From Tsukamurella sputi (GTDB taxonomy: Bacteria > Actinomycetota > Actinomycetes > Mycobacteriales > Mycobacteriaceae), in NCBI RefSeq assembly GCF_007858445.1, contig NZ_VIGV01000007.1, forward strand, positions 62,001 through 126,000: DNA of 64,000 nt, in the 5' to 3' direction. Below the pieces are notes generated by a model. The model saw nothing but the letters and a program-made list of their open reading frames with translations. It did not search any database and was not told the origin of the DNA. Each line of letters starts with the position of its first letter. Within the stretch, counting starts at the first letter, position 1. Both the position numbers and the translations under genes were made by a program. Positions 50,210-59,386 of this stretch are shown in pieces.

Positions 50210-51092
50210 CGACGTCCTTCGTCCGGAAGCCGCGCACGGCGAGGGCGAAGAAGACGAGGGCGATGCTCACCGACAGCGAGACGCCCTGTGCCATCGCGGC
50301 CCACTCGATGCTCGGCTGCAGCAGGTCGGTCCAGGCGTACTGCCAGTGCGCGGGCAGTGCCGCGCGCAGTCCGCCGAGGGCCGTCACCTGGTCCAGGACG
50401 CTCCCGATCACGGTCAGACCGACGGCGCCGCCGACCGCGGCGAGCGGAGCGTCGGTGCGCGTCGAGAGCCACAGCGCCAGCCCGGCGGTGGCCAGCTCGG
50501 AGACGATGATGAAGCCGGCCGCGAGCAGCAGGCGCCAGAGCCCTTCGGCTGCGGGTAGTGCGGTGTTCGCCGGCGTCTGCAACGGTCCCCAGCCGTAGGC
50601 GAGGGTGCCTGCGGCAAGGGCGACGGCGGTGAGCAGGGCGACCGACGCGACGGAGAGGATGAGCGCGACGATCGCCTTGGTGACCAGGAGTCGCGTCCGG
50701 GGGACCGGTGCTGCGAGGAGATAGCGCAGGGAGGACCAGTCGGCCTCCGACGCCACGGCGTCGCCGAAGAAGAGCGCCACCGGGATCACCAGGAGGAAGC
50801 CCGTCCCGGCGATGAGCACGGTGGCCGTCAGATTGAGGCCGGAGGCGGTGGCCACGTCGAACATCGACGGCCGCCCGCTGCCGCGGCCCTCGTCCTTGGT
50901 GCCCACCGCGAGGGCGATGATGAGGACGATCGGCAGCGCCGCGAGCAGCGCGGCCATCACCAGCGTTCGCCGGCGCCGTAGTTGCCGCGCGAGCTCCACG
51001 CCGACCGTCAGGGTGCGCCCGGGGGAGTACCCCGGCGCGGCACCGCTCGCGTCGTCCGTCCTGGCCGTCGTCGATCCGTCGGTCGCGGTCAT
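50202..51092 (-). CDS. ABC-2 type transporter permease
   Basis: A 296-residue membrane protein with six helices in the ABC-2 pattern; the first follows VGVELARQLRRRRTLVMAALLA. A cytoplasmic N-terminal tail of about 40 residues is rich in Thr, Asp and Ala. Its ATG overlaps the stop of the upstream ATPase fusion by 4 bases (ATGA), so the two are translationally coupled and should form one exporter. The substrate is unknown. Confidence 0.85.
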   Translation of the reverse strand: MTATDGSTTARTDDASGAAPGYSPGRTLTVGVELARQLRRRRTLVMAALLAALPIVLIIALAVGTKDEGRGSGRPSMFDVATASGLNLTATVLIAGTGFLLVIPVALFFGDAVASEADWSSLRYLLAAPVPRTRLLVTKAIVALILSVASVALLTAVALAAGTLAYGWGPLQTPANTALPAAEGLWRLLLAAGFIIVSELATAGLALWLSTRTDAPLAAVGGAVGLTVIGSVLDQVTALGGLRAALPAHWQYAWTDLLQPSIEWAAMAQGVSLSVSIALVFFALAVRGFRTKDVVS

Positions 51093-53542
51093 GCCTCGTC
51101 TCCCGTCAGCTGGAGGAACGCGTCTTCGAGGGTGCGGGAGCCGGCCCCTTCGTCCGCCGTCACGATCTCCTCGACGGTGCCGGCGGCGATCAGCTCACCG
51201 CGCCGCAGCACCACCACGTGCGTGCAGGTCTGCTCGACCTCGGCCAGCAGATGGCTGGACACGATCACGGTGCGGCCCGTGGCGCCGTACCGGACGATCG
51301 CGTCGCGCATCTCCCGGATCTGCGAGGGGTCGAGCCCGTTCGTGGGCTCGTCGAGCACCAGGACATCGGGCAGCCCGAGCATCGCCTGGGCGATGGCGAG
51401 CCGCTGCCGCATACCCTGCGAGTAGGTCCGGACGGGCCGTTCGAGTGCGGTGCCGAGGTCCGCGATCTCGAGGGCCTCGTCGAGGTGCGCCTCGTCGGAG
51501 GGGCGTCCCGTGGCCCGCCAGTACAGGTCGAGATTCGCGCGGCCCGACAGGTGCGGCAGGAAGCCCGCGCCCTCGACGAACGCACCGACGCGGGAGAGCA
51601 CCGGCGCGCCGGGGCGGATCGTGTGGCCGAAGACGCGGATCCCACCCTCGTCGGGCGTGATGAGACCCATCAGCATCCGCAGCGTCGTCGTCTTGCCCGC
51701 GCCGTTCGGGCCGAGCAGGCCCAGCACCTGTCCCCGGTCGACGCGGAAAGTCACGTCCCGCACGCTGTAGCCGTCGCCACCCGCGTACTTCTTCGACAGG
51801 CCCGTGACCTGCAGCGCGACGTCGGAGAGGGCGGGGTCCACCGCCGAGGCGGTTCGCGGTCTGCGGACGAACAGGATCGCGCCCGCGAGGATCACGGCGA
51901 TGATCGGCAGCGCCCATACCCAGGTGGGTAGCGGTGCCGGTGCGGTCCTCAGGGCGGGGACCTCCGGCACGGTCAGCGGTCCGGTGACCGTGATCGTGTG
52001 CGTCGCGGGGGCCGACGGCGTGAGGTAGGCGAGGTCCGTGGTGGCGAAGGCCACGCGCATCCGGTGGCCCGCGGCGAACTCGTGGTCGATCACGGGCAGG
52101 CGGACCGTCGCGGTGGTGCTACCCCCGGTGAGCGGGATGCGGATCGGTGCGGCCAGTTGCTGGGGCAGGATCGGTGTCCCTTCCGGCCCCACGTCGTAGA
52201 GCTTCGCGAAGAGCACGGCGTCGGGTGCCGAGGACTCGACCTTGATCGACACCGTCGGAGCGCCTGTGACCGTGACCGGCCCGGCGAGCGGCTCGGAATC
52301 GACGACGGCGGCCTGGGAGGGAAGGTCGCGCGAGAGCCCGCCCGAGCCGAGGGCCGCCGCGGAGGAGGCGAGGGCCCCGAGCCCCGGTACGCCCGAGATC
52401 GACGGGGGAGTACCGCCGGGCGGGTTCTCCGCGCGCTGCGGGGTGCCGGGCAGCGCGACGGTGCGCGTGATGGTCCCGGAGAGCCCGGGGTAGGCGTCGG
52501 AGCTCGACGAGCGCACGGTCCGTTCGCCGGTTTCGCGGTCGATGCCGCCGGAGCGGGACACCTGGAATGCGGGCACCGCCGGCGCGTCCGTCTTCTTCAG
52601 GTAGCGGTCGAACCACTCCACCGTGCGTGCGTTCACCCGGGCGTCCTCCGCGCTGCCCGCGTCGTGGCCGCCCGCGATCCAGTCGACGGAGACAGGGGCG
52701 CCGTTCGCGGTGATCCTGCGGGCCGCCTCGTCGGCGTGGTCGAGCGGGAACAGCGAATCCAGTTCGCCCTGTGCCAGGTAGGTGGGGACGCGGATGTCCG
52801 CGCCGACCGACGCGGGGCTGCGCGCGGCGAGCAGCGTGCGATCGGCGTCGGTGAGAGGGCCGCCCTGCGCGATCCGGGTGTACATTTCGCAGACCGCCGG
52901 CTCGAACTTCGCGCAGCCGCCGCCCATCGTGAACAGGATGCCCGCCCACTGCTTCTTGTAGACCCCGCCGGGAAAGAGGGCTTGTTCGAGGTCCCAGTAC
53001 GTGATCCGCGGGGCGATGGCGTCGACGCGCTTGTCGTGCCCGGCGAGCAGGAGCGCGAGGGCGCCGCCGTAGCTGCCGCCCGCCACGCCGACGCGAGGGT
53101 CGCCGGGACCGTCCTGCTGCACGTCCGGCCGGGCCGCGAGCCAGTCGAGGAGCTTGCGTGCGTCGGCGACCTCGGCGTCCGGGGAGTCGAGGCCGACGAG
53201 CCCCGTCGACTTCCCGAACCCGCGGGCCGTGTACGTGAGCACGGCGTATCCCCGTCCCGCTAGCTGTTCCGCCTCGCTGCGGACGTCCTCCTTGGTTCCA
53301 CCGAAGCCGTGCGCGAGCAGGACCGCGGGAGCGGGGGCGGCGCCGTCGGGTCGGAAGAAGGAGGTGTCGAGGGTCACGCCGGCCCCGTCGATCGCCTGGT
53401 CGGTGCGCTGGAACGACGGTGCGCTCCGCCCCCCGAGGCCGCAGGCGGCGAACGCGGCGACGATGATCACGACGGCGGCCAGCGCCGCACCGGTGAGGAG
53501 GGGGCGCTTCGCGGCGCCGCGCAGAGCGCGAGGTGGGGGCAC
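51089..53542 (-). CDS. Fusion of exported X-Pro-dipeptidyl-peptidase-like hydrolase and ABC ATPase
   Basis: About 817 residues. An N-terminal signal-anchor (LLTGAALAAVVIIVAAFAAC) leads to an alpha/beta hydrolase of the CocE/X-Pro dipeptidyl peptidase type with nucleophile motif AGGSYGGALAL and the family's C-terminal jelly-roll domain. A single membrane helix (WVWALPIIAVILAGAILFVR) then returns to the cytosol, followed by a complete ABC ATPase (Walker A GPNGAGKTTT, signature YSQGMRQR, Walker B VLVLDEPTNGLD). The topology puts the hydrolase outside and the ATPase inside. GTG 53542 is preferred because the earlier frame start (53623, adding 27 residues) puts a polar stretch before the anchor; neither has a ribosome site. 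The permease follows with a 4-base overlap. Confidence 0.85.
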   Translation of the reverse strand: MPPPRALRGAAKRPLLTGAALAAVVIIVAAFAACGLGGRSAPSFQRTDQAIDGAGVTLDTSFFRPDGAAPAPAVLLAHGFGGTKEDVRSEAEQLAGRGYAVLTYTARGFGKSTGLVGLDSPDAEVADARKLLDWLAARPDVQQDGPGDPRVGVAGGSYGGALALLLAGHDKRVDAIAPRITYWDLEQALFPGGVYKKQWAGILFTMGGGCAKFEPAVCEMYTRIAQGGPLTDADRTLLAARSPASVGADIRVPTYLAQGELDSLFPLDHADEAARRITANGAPVSVDWIAGGHDAGSAEDARVNARTVEWFDRYLKKTDAPAVPAFQVSRSGGIDRETGERTVRSSSSDAYPGLSGTITRTVALPGTPQRAENPPGGTPPSISGVPGLGALASSAAALGSGGLSRDLPSQAAVVDSEPLAGPVTVTGAPTVSIKVESSAPDAVLFAKLYDVGPEGTPILPQQLAAPIRIPLTGGSTTATVRLPVIDHEFAAGHRMRVAFATTDLAYLTPSAPATHTITVTGPLTVPEVPALRTAPAPLPTWVWALPIIAVILAGAILFVRRPRTASAVDPALSDVALQVTGLSKKYAGGDGYSVRDVTFRVDRGQVLGLLGPNGAGKTTTLRMLMGLITPDEGGIRVFGHTIRPGAPVLSRVGAFVEGAGFLPHLSGRANLDLYWRATGRPSDEAHLDEALEIADLGTALERPVRTYSQGMRQRLAIAQAMLGLPDVLVLDEPTNGLDPSQIREMRDAIVRYGATGRTVIVSSHLLAEVEQTCTHVVVLRRGELIAAGTVEEIVTADEGAGSRTLEDAFLQLTGDEA

Positions 53543-53898
53543 CCGACCAGGATATGTGCGCTTTCCCGGCCGTGCCGTCGAGGCGAGTTCGCTTGCCGCG
53601 AAAAACCCTTTGCCATCTTTCACCGCCGACTGTCATCGTGGGAGCCGGCACTGATCGGGGAGCGGCCGGAGCGGGATACCGCGACCGGTCCCGCGTGTTC
53701 GAACCGGCAGAACCGACTATGGCACGGCCTCTCGGGGCCCAGAGGGTTCGAGTCCCTCGCATGCCGACCCGCCGGGAGCGCGGGCGGCGGCGGCCCTGCG
53801 ATGCCCCGGCCACTACCCGGGACATCCCGCCGTCGCCGCCCGCCCGGCGGTGCGGTGTCCCACGTAGGCCTCGGCGCCACCAGGAAAGGAGTACCACC

Positions 53899-54573
53899 GT
53901 GTTCATCGTGACCGCCGTCCGTGGCCGACGCATTGTCGTGCCGGTGGGCCGCCGCGCCGTCGAGTACCAGGACGGCGCCGCCGTCCGCGTCCTCGGAGCC
54001 GGCCCGCATCGGGTGCGTGCCGCGAACGCCGTCGTGCCCGTGGTCGTCGCCGAACGACTGATCGCTGTGGCGCCGCAGGAGATCGTCACCGCGGAATCGG
54101 TACCCGTCCGGATGTCGATGACGCTGCGGGTCCGGGTCACTGACCCGGTGGCGTACCTCGAGCGGGCCGCGGACCCCGACGGCGTGCTGTACCTGGCCGC
54201 GCAGGTGGCGCTGCGCGAGGTGCTGGGCGGCATCGGTGTCGACGACCTGGTGCGCCGTACCGATGCGATCGACGGCGAGGCGTTGCGCACTCAGATGGGC
54301 GGTGCGGCCGAGACGGTGGGCGTGGAGGTGCTCGCGGTGGTGGTCAAGGACGTCGTGCTGCCGAGCGAGATCCGTCGCGCGGCGGTCGAACTCATCACCG
54401 CGAAGGCGCGCGGTGCGGCCCGGCTGGAGGAGGCGCGCTCCGAGACCGCCGCGCTGCGCGCGCTCGCGAACGCAGGCCGCATGCTCGACGCGTCACCGGC
54501 CCTCGCGCGGCTGCGCATGATCGAGGCCGCGCCGGCCGGTGCGAAGATCGTCTTCGGCGAGTCCGACCGATAG
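53899..54573 (+). CDS. SPFH/band-7 domain protein (prohibitin-like)
   Basis: A 224-residue protein with a band-7 domain (RAANAVVPVVVAERLIAVAP, VRVTDPVAYLERAADPDGVLY, DAIDGEALRTQM, TVGVEVLAVVVKDVVLPSEIRRA) and a C-terminal helical stretch (AKARGAARLEEARSETAALR). It lacks the N-terminal membrane helix of most slipins and is shorter than usual, so any membrane contact must be indirect or peripheral. GTG 53899 has AAAGGAG 8 bases upstream. It stands alone between two minus-strand units. Confidence 0.85.
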   Translation: MFIVTAVRGRRIVVPVGRRAVEYQDGAAVRVLGAGPHRVRAANAVVPVVVAERLIAVAPQEIVTAESVPVRMSMTLRVRVTDPVAYLERAADPDGVLYLAAQVALREVLGGIGVDDLVRRTDAIDGEALRTQMGGAAETVGVEVLAVVVKDVVLPSEIRRAAVELITAKARGAARLEEARSETAALRALANAGRMLDASPALARLRMIEAAPAGAKIVFGESDR

Positions 54574-54614
54574 GGCTCCGCAGTGCCTGCGACGGGCCCG
54601 GTGCAAGCCACGGG

Positions 54615-55649
54615 TCAGTCGCTGAGCATGTCCTTGACCATCGGGACGACCTTCTCGCCGTAGAGGGAGATCGACTGCAGGAGGTCGTCGTGGGTCACAG
54701 GCTGGTCGTACTTGAGATCGAAGCGATCGACGCCGAGGGCGCGGACCGTCGTTGCGATCCGCCGGGCGACCGTCTCCGGCGAGCCGAGGTACAGCGAGCC
54801 GGATTCGACCTCGCGCTCGAAGTCGCCGGGCGCGGGCGGCGGCCATCCGCGCTCCGCACCCATGCGGCGGCGCATCCGCAGCCAACCGTCGTGGACCAGC
54901 TCGCGGGCCAGATCGTCGGACTTGGCGACCAGTCCGGGTGAGTGCACCGCGATCGGCTGCGGCGCACCACCGAATTCGTTCTCGGCGCGGCGGAACAGGT
55001 CGGTGTACGCGGTGAAGCGCTCCGCCGGCCCGCCGATGATCGCCAGGAAGAGGCCGAAGCCGTAGCGGGCCGTGCGGACCACCGACTCGGGGCTGCCGCC
55101 GACGCCCACCCAGGCGCGGATGCCGTCCGCCGTCGCCGGGTACACGCGCTGCTCCGTGAGCGGGGCGCGAGTGGTCCCGGACCAGGTGACCGGTTCCTCG
55201 GTGAGGAGTGCGGCCAGCAGCTCCAGCTTCTCCTCGAAGAGGACCTCGTAGTCCTGCAGGTCGTAGCCGAACAAGGGGAAGGACTCCGTGAACGAGCCGC
55301 GCCCCGCGACGATCTCGGCACGGCCCTGCGAGACGGCGTCGAGCGTCGCGAAGCGCTCGTAGACGCGGACGGGGTCATCCGAGCTCAGGACCGTCACCGT
55401 GGAACCCAGGCGGATGGAGTCGGTGCGCGCCGCGATCGCCGCGAGCACCATCTCCGGGCTCGAGACGGCGAAGTCCGCACGGTGGTGCTCGCCGACGCCG
55501 AAGAAGTCGAGGCCCGCGCGGTCGGCCACGACGGCCTCCTCGACGAGGTCGCGGATCACCTGGGGATGGGGCAGCGGCTCGCCGTGGGCGTCCTTCGTGA
55601 CGCCGCCGAACGTGTCCACTCCGAACTCGGGAATCTTCATGTCAGTCAT
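54615..55649 (-). CDS. LLM-class flavin/F420-dependent oxidoreductase
   Basis: A 344-residue TIM-barrel protein of the luciferase-like monooxygenase class (GLDFFGVGEHHRADFAVSSP, LGSTVTVLSSDDPVRVYERFA, GRGSFTESFPLFG). The cofactor (FMN or F420) cannot be told from the sequence. It lies 43 bases after the SfnB-like gene on the same strand and is probably the last gene of the organosulfur operon, although its substrate may differ. Confidence 0.85.
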   Translation of the reverse strand: MTDMKIPEFGVDTFGGVTKDAHGEPLPHPQVIRDLVEEAVVADRAGLDFFGVGEHHRADFAVSSPEMVLAAIAARTDSIRLGSTVTVLSSDDPVRVYERFATLDAVSQGRAEIVAGRGSFTESFPLFGYDLQDYEVLFEEKLELLAALLTEEPVTWSGTTRAPLTEQRVYPATADGIRAWVGVGGSPESVVRTARYGFGLFLAIIGGPAERFTAYTDLFRRAENEFGGAPQPIAVHSPGLVAKSDDLARELVHDGWLRMRRRMGAERGWPPPAPGDFEREVESGSLYLGSPETVARRIATTVRALGVDRFDLKYDQPVTHDDLLQSISLYGEKVVPMVKDMLSD

Positions 55650-55692
55650 AGTACCCGGACAAACGGACTGAGGTCCGAATCTATTCCGGTGG

Positions 55693-56904
55693 TCAGACGA
55701 CGCCGTGCAGCGGCGGACGCTCCTCGTTCAGGGTGAACCGGCCCAAGTGGTGGACCTTGTACCGCACCGGATCGTGCAGGGTGTGCGTGCGACCGTCGCG
55801 CCAGTACCGGTCGAGGCCCGCATCGCCCGCGGCGCTCCGGGTGCCGCTCACCTCGAACAGGGCGGCGGGCACCTCCGTCGCGGCACGATCGGCGAGCACC
55901 TTCGCGGTGGCCACGGCGAGGGAGGCCTCGGCGGCGGTGTCGGAGCCCAGGGTCGCGAAGGCTGCGTCCACCGCCCGTGCGGCGACGGTGAGCGCGGCCT
56001 CCGCGGCGCGGACCGTCACCGTCAGCTCGCCGAAGCGGTGGATCACGAGCGGATCGTCCTGCGCCCGATCGACCTCGGCCTCGAACCAGGGGCGTGACTT
56101 CGTGCGGACGAAGTCGGCCGCGGCCTCGAGTGCGCCGCGGGCGATTCCGGTGTCGATCGCGACGTGCAGCAGCTGCGCGAAGGCGCCGTAGCCGGTGGGC
56201 TCGGACACCGCGGCGGAGCGGGTGAAGACCGCGTCGAGCGGTACGGCGACATCGTCGAACCGGACGGTGCCGCTCCCGGTGGTCCTCTGTCCCAATCCGT
56301 TCCAGTCGTCGGCGATGGAGACCCCCGGTGTGTCCGCCGGAACGAAGGCGATCACCTGGTCCCCGGAGTCCGCGTCTCGCGCGAGCACGGCCAGGAGATG
56401 TGCGTACGGTGAGCCCGTGCAGTAGAACTTCTCGCCGTCGAGATGTGCGCCGTCCGCGGTGCGCGTGAGCGTGGTGGCCACGTCGGCCACCGTCTTCCCG
56501 CCCCGCTCGGACTGTGCGTTGGCGATCCGCGCACCGTCGAGCACCTGTCCGAAGATCCTGCGCTGCAACGCCTCCGGGCCAGCCAGGCGCAGTGCGGTGA
56601 GATACACGTAGTGGCTGTGGGGGATCTGCGCGAGCGAGCCGTCGGCGGTGGCGACCGTCCGGAAGACCTCGGCGACGACGGACGGCGGCAGATCGGGTCC
56701 GCCGAAACGGGCCGGCACCGTCAGCGCGAACAGCCCTGCGTCGGAGAGGTATTCGACCTCCGCGTGCGGCAGGCGTCGCTCGCGGTCGCGTTCGGCTGCA
56801 CCGTCGGCGAACCGCGCCGCGAGCTCGCGCGCCGCGTCGACGGCGGCCTCGGCGGAGTCGATCGCCGCGGCGGGCCGCGAGTCGACTACCTGCGCGACAG
56901 TCAC
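55693..56904 (-). CDS. SfnB/DszC-like acyl-CoA-dehydrogenase-fold monooxygenase
   Basis: A 403-residue flavoprotein with the acyl-CoA dehydrogenase fold but of the DszC/SfnB sulfur-acquisition branch (FGGPDLPPSVVAEVFRTVAT, GSLAQIPHSHYVYLTALRLA, NAQSERGGKTVADVATTL, and HTLHDPVRYKVHHLGRF at the end). Members oxidise sulfides or sulfoxides with reduced flavin. GTG 56904 overlaps the sfnG stop by 4 bases (GTGA), so it is co-translated. In the operon it probably makes the sulfone or sulfinate used by its neighbours. Confidence 0.87.
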   Translation of the reverse strand: MTVAQVVDSRPAAAIDSAEAAVDAARELAARFADGAAERDRERRLPHAEVEYLSDAGLFALTVPARFGGPDLPPSVVAEVFRTVATADGSLAQIPHSHYVYLTALRLAGPEALQRRIFGQVLDGARIANAQSERGGKTVADVATTLTRTADGAHLDGEKFYCTGSPYAHLLAVLARDADSGDQVIAFVPADTPGVSIADDWNGLGQRTTGSGTVRFDDVAVPLDAVFTRSAAVSEPTGYGAFAQLLHVAIDTGIARGALEAAADFVRTKSRPWFEAEVDRAQDDPLVIHRFGELTVTVRAAEAALTVAARAVDAAFATLGSDTAAEASLAVATAKVLADRAATEVPAALFEVSGTRSAAGDAGLDRYWRDGRTHTLHDPVRYKVHHLGRFTLNEERPPLHGVV

Positions 56905-58010
56905 GCCAGCGCCTCGGATCGGCTCGCCTCGATCTCGCGGACCAGCGGCAGCACCTTCTCGCCGAAGTACTCGATCTCCTCCTGGAAGTGCAGGAAACCG
57001 CCGAGGATGAGGTCGACGCCGAGCTCCTTGTACGCGACGATCCGCTCCGCGACCTGCTCCGGAGTGCCGATGAGCTGGGTGCGGAAGCCGTCGTTGTACT
57101 GCACGAGATCCTCGAACGAGGAGTCCGCCCACATTCCGCGGCCGTCGGAGGTGGACTTGCCGGCCTGCTGCACCGCGTCGCGGAAGCCCTCGACGGCGGG
57201 CTTGTTCGCCTTCTCGACGATCTCGCGCAGGGTGTCCCGCGCCTCCTTCTCGGTGTCGCGGGCGATGATGAAGCCGTTGAGCCCGAACTTCACCTCGCGC
57301 TGCGCCTCGCGGGCGACGCGACGCAGATCGTCGAGCTGGTCGGTGACGCCGTCGAAGTCCTTGCCGTTGGAGAAGTACCAGTCGGCGTACTTCCCGCCGT
57401 TGATCCGCGCGGCCGATGAGTTGCCGCCCTGGAAGAGCTCGGGATTCGGGCGCTCGGGAGTGTTGAGCGGCTTGGGCTTGAGGGTGAAGTCGCGGATCCG
57501 GTAGAAGTCGCCGCCGAAGTCGACGTTGTCCTCGGTCCAGATCTTGCGGATCACCTCGAGGAACTCGGCGCTGCGACGGTAGCGCTCGTCGTGCTCGAGC
57601 CAGGGCTCGCCGAGGGCCTTGAACTCGCCGGCGAACCAGCCCGAGACGACGTTGATCGCGAACCGGCCGTTCGACAGGTGGTCCGCGGTGGCGCCGAACT
57701 TCGCGAGGACGGCGGGATGCCACAGGCCGGGGTGCACGGCGGCGATGACCTTGAGCTTCTCCGTCGCTCCGAGAAGGGCGAGGCTGAAGGAGGTGGACTC
57801 GTGCTGGTACTCGGCGCCGTAGCTGGCCATGTACCGCACCTGCGAGAGCGCGTACTCGAAGCCCACGCGCTCCGCGGTCTGGGCGAGCTTCTTGTTGTAC
57901 TCGAAGTCCCAGTTCGTGCGCTGCTCGATGTCACTGGTGACCAGTCCGCCCGAGACGTTGGGCACCCAGTAGGCGAACTTGATCTCGTCGGCGATCTTCT
58001 CGGTGGTCAT
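56901..58010 (-). CDS. sfnG: Dimethylsulfone monooxygenase-like protein (SfnG)
   Basis: A 369-residue LLM-class flavin monooxygenase. The opening FAYWVPNVSGGLVTSDIEQR and GAEYQHESTSFSLALL are distinctive of SfnG, which converts dimethylsulfone to methanesulfinate with FMNH2. Later motifs (NVVSGWFAGEFKALGEPW, LFQGGNSSAARINGGKYADW) fit the SsuD/SfnG superfamily. It lies 28 bases after ssuD and overlaps the next gene by 4 bases. The flavin reductase partner is not in the window. Confidence 0.88.
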   Translation of the reverse strand: MTTEKIADEIKFAYWVPNVSGGLVTSDIEQRTNWDFEYNKKLAQTAERVGFEYALSQVRYMASYGAEYQHESTSFSLALLGATEKLKVIAAVHPGLWHPAVLAKFGATADHLSNGRFAINVVSGWFAGEFKALGEPWLEHDERYRRSAEFLEVIRKIWTEDNVDFGGDFYRIRDFTLKPKPLNTPERPNPELFQGGNSSAARINGGKYADWYFSNGKDFDGVTDQLDDLRRVAREAQREVKFGLNGFIIARDTEKEARDTLREIVEKANKPAVEGFRDAVQQAGKSTSDGRGMWADSSFEDLVQYNDGFRTQLIGTPEQVAERIVAYKELGVDLILGGFLHFQEEIEYFGEKVLPLVREIEASRSEALA

Positions 58011-58038
58011 GCGGAGTCCTTCGGGTCGGCGAACCGGG

Positions 58039-59223
58039 CTAGGAGGTCGGGGACATGTCGGGCAGGAAGGCGCCGCGCACGGGCTCCGACGGTGCGCCGG
58101 AGGCGTTGAGGAGGCCGCGTGCCGCGAGGCGGGGCCGGACACCCTCGCCGAAGTGGTAGGCCTCCTCCAGGTGCGGGTACCCGGAGAGGATGAAGTGATC
58201 GATGCCCAGGGCCGCGTACTCGGCGATGAGGTCGGCGACCTCGTCGTGCGAGCCGACGAGCGCCGTGCCTGCGCCGCCGCGGACGAGGCCGACGCCGGTC
58301 CACAGGCCCGGGTAGACCTGCAGCGACCGGGCGTCCGCGGCCTCGTCGAAGGCCGCTCCGCCGCCGTGCAGCTCGCGCATCAGGCGCTGCCCTTCGGACT
58401 CGCTCTTCGCGAGGTTCGCCTGTGCTGCGCGGACGGTCGCCGGGTCCAGGTTGCCGAGGAGGCGGTTCGCCTCGGCCCAGGCCTCCTCGCTGGTGTCGCG
58501 CGAGATCACGTGCAGCCGGATGCCGTACGTCAGGGTCCGACCCTGGGCGGCGGCCAGGCCGCGCACCCAGTCGAGCTTCTTCGCGACCTGCGCCGGCGGC
58601 TCGCCCCAGGTGAGGTACGTGTCCGCGTACTTCGCCGCGACGTCGCCCGCCGCGGGGGAACTGCCGCCGAAGAAGATCGGCGGAGCCGGATCGGGGCGCC
58701 GGGCGAGGACCGCGCCTTCGGTCGTCAGATGCTCACCGTGGAAGCTCACCGGCTCGGACGAGGTCCACAGTCGCTGGGTGATGTCGAGGAACTCGCCGCA
58801 CCGGGCGTAGCGCTCCTCCTTGCTCAAGGTGTCACCGAAGGCGCGCTGCTCCGAGGACTCGCCGCCGGTGACGACGTTGAGGAGAACGCGTCCGCCGGAC
58901 TGCCACTGCAGCGTGCTGGCCATCTGCGCCGACAGAAGGGGGCTGACCAGTCCTGGACGGAGCGCGACGAGGAACTTGAGCTTCTGCGTGGCCTCGGTGA
59001 GCAGGGCGGCGGTGAGCCAGGCGTCCTCGCACCACAGGCCGGTGGGGATGAGGACCGCTTCGAACTCGTTCGCCTCCGCGGCCAGCGCGAGTTGCTTGAG
59101 GTAGTGCAGGTTCGCCGGCCGGTCGCCGCTCATCGAGCTGCCGTGTCCGCCCGCCATGAGGTTCCGGGAGTCGCCGTACGTAGGCAGGAACCAGTGAAGG
59201 TGGAGGGGGTTCGGCGAGCTCAC
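58039..59223 (-). CDS. ssuD: FMNH2-dependent alkanesulfonate monooxygenase (SsuD-like)
   Basis: A 394-residue LLM-class monooxygenase that releases sulfite from alkanesulfonates. HWFLPTYGDSRNLM near the start, FLVALRPGLVSPLLSAQMAS, NVVTGGESSEQRAFGD and the C-terminal SGYPHLEEAYHFGEGVRP are SsuD family text. GTG 59223 is chosen for GGAAGG 8 bases upstream; longer in-frame starts exist. It is first gene of the minus-strand organosulfur operon, divergent from the carboxylic acid reductase gene. No Ssu transporter is seen here. Confidence 0.9.
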   Translation of the reverse strand: MSSPNPLHLHWFLPTYGDSRNLMAGGHGSSMSGDRPANLHYLKQLALAAEANEFEAVLIPTGLWCEDAWLTAALLTEATQKLKFLVALRPGLVSPLLSAQMASTLQWQSGGRVLLNVVTGGESSEQRAFGDTLSKEERYARCGEFLDITQRLWTSSEPVSFHGEHLTTEGAVLARRPDPAPPIFFGGSSPAAGDVAAKYADTYLTWGEPPAQVAKKLDWVRGLAAAQGRTLTYGIRLHVISRDTSEEAWAEANRLLGNLDPATVRAAQANLAKSESEGQRLMRELHGGGAAFDEAADARSLQVYPGLWTGVGLVRGGAGTALVGSHDEVADLIAEYAALGIDHFILSGYPHLEEAYHFGEGVRPRLAARGLLNASGAPSEPVRGAFLPDMSPTS

Positions 59224-59319
59224 GGCGGCCTTCCGTCGATGGGTCGGGTACGAAGCGCAAGTCCACCACCACGGTGCCGCGGGGGCCAGGTTTCGACTCG
59301 TCATGCGTCGAACGTGCGG

Positions 59320-59337
59320 AGCTACCGGTCAGTAGCT
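59320..59337. promoter_or_regulatory. Dyad AGCTAC-N6-GTAGCT between ssuD and CAR
   Basis: A perfect 6-6-6 inverted repeat in the 163-base divergent promoter region, overlapped by a further AGCT-rich palindromic stretch (TAGCTAAGCTAG). It could control either gene. No regulator gene is adjacent. Confidence 0.35.
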
Positions 59338-59386
59338 AAGCTAGGGAAAGTGTTACTTAGAGTTTCGTAGTGAAATGAGGTGTCGA

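Noticed and set aside
53721-53766. A possible plus-strand tRNA: perfect T-arm GAGGG-TTCGAGT-CCCTC followed by an acceptor-like GCATGCC
   Set aside because: No matching 5' acceptor (GGCATGC) or anticodon arm is found upstream; the nearest GGCACGG pairs poorly. It may be a relic or chance.
55693-57723. A 676-residue fused protein joining the SfnB-like enzyme to an upstream part
   Set aside because: The upstream half is an out-of-frame shadow of sfnG; the real start is the GTG at 56904 overlapping the sfnG stop.
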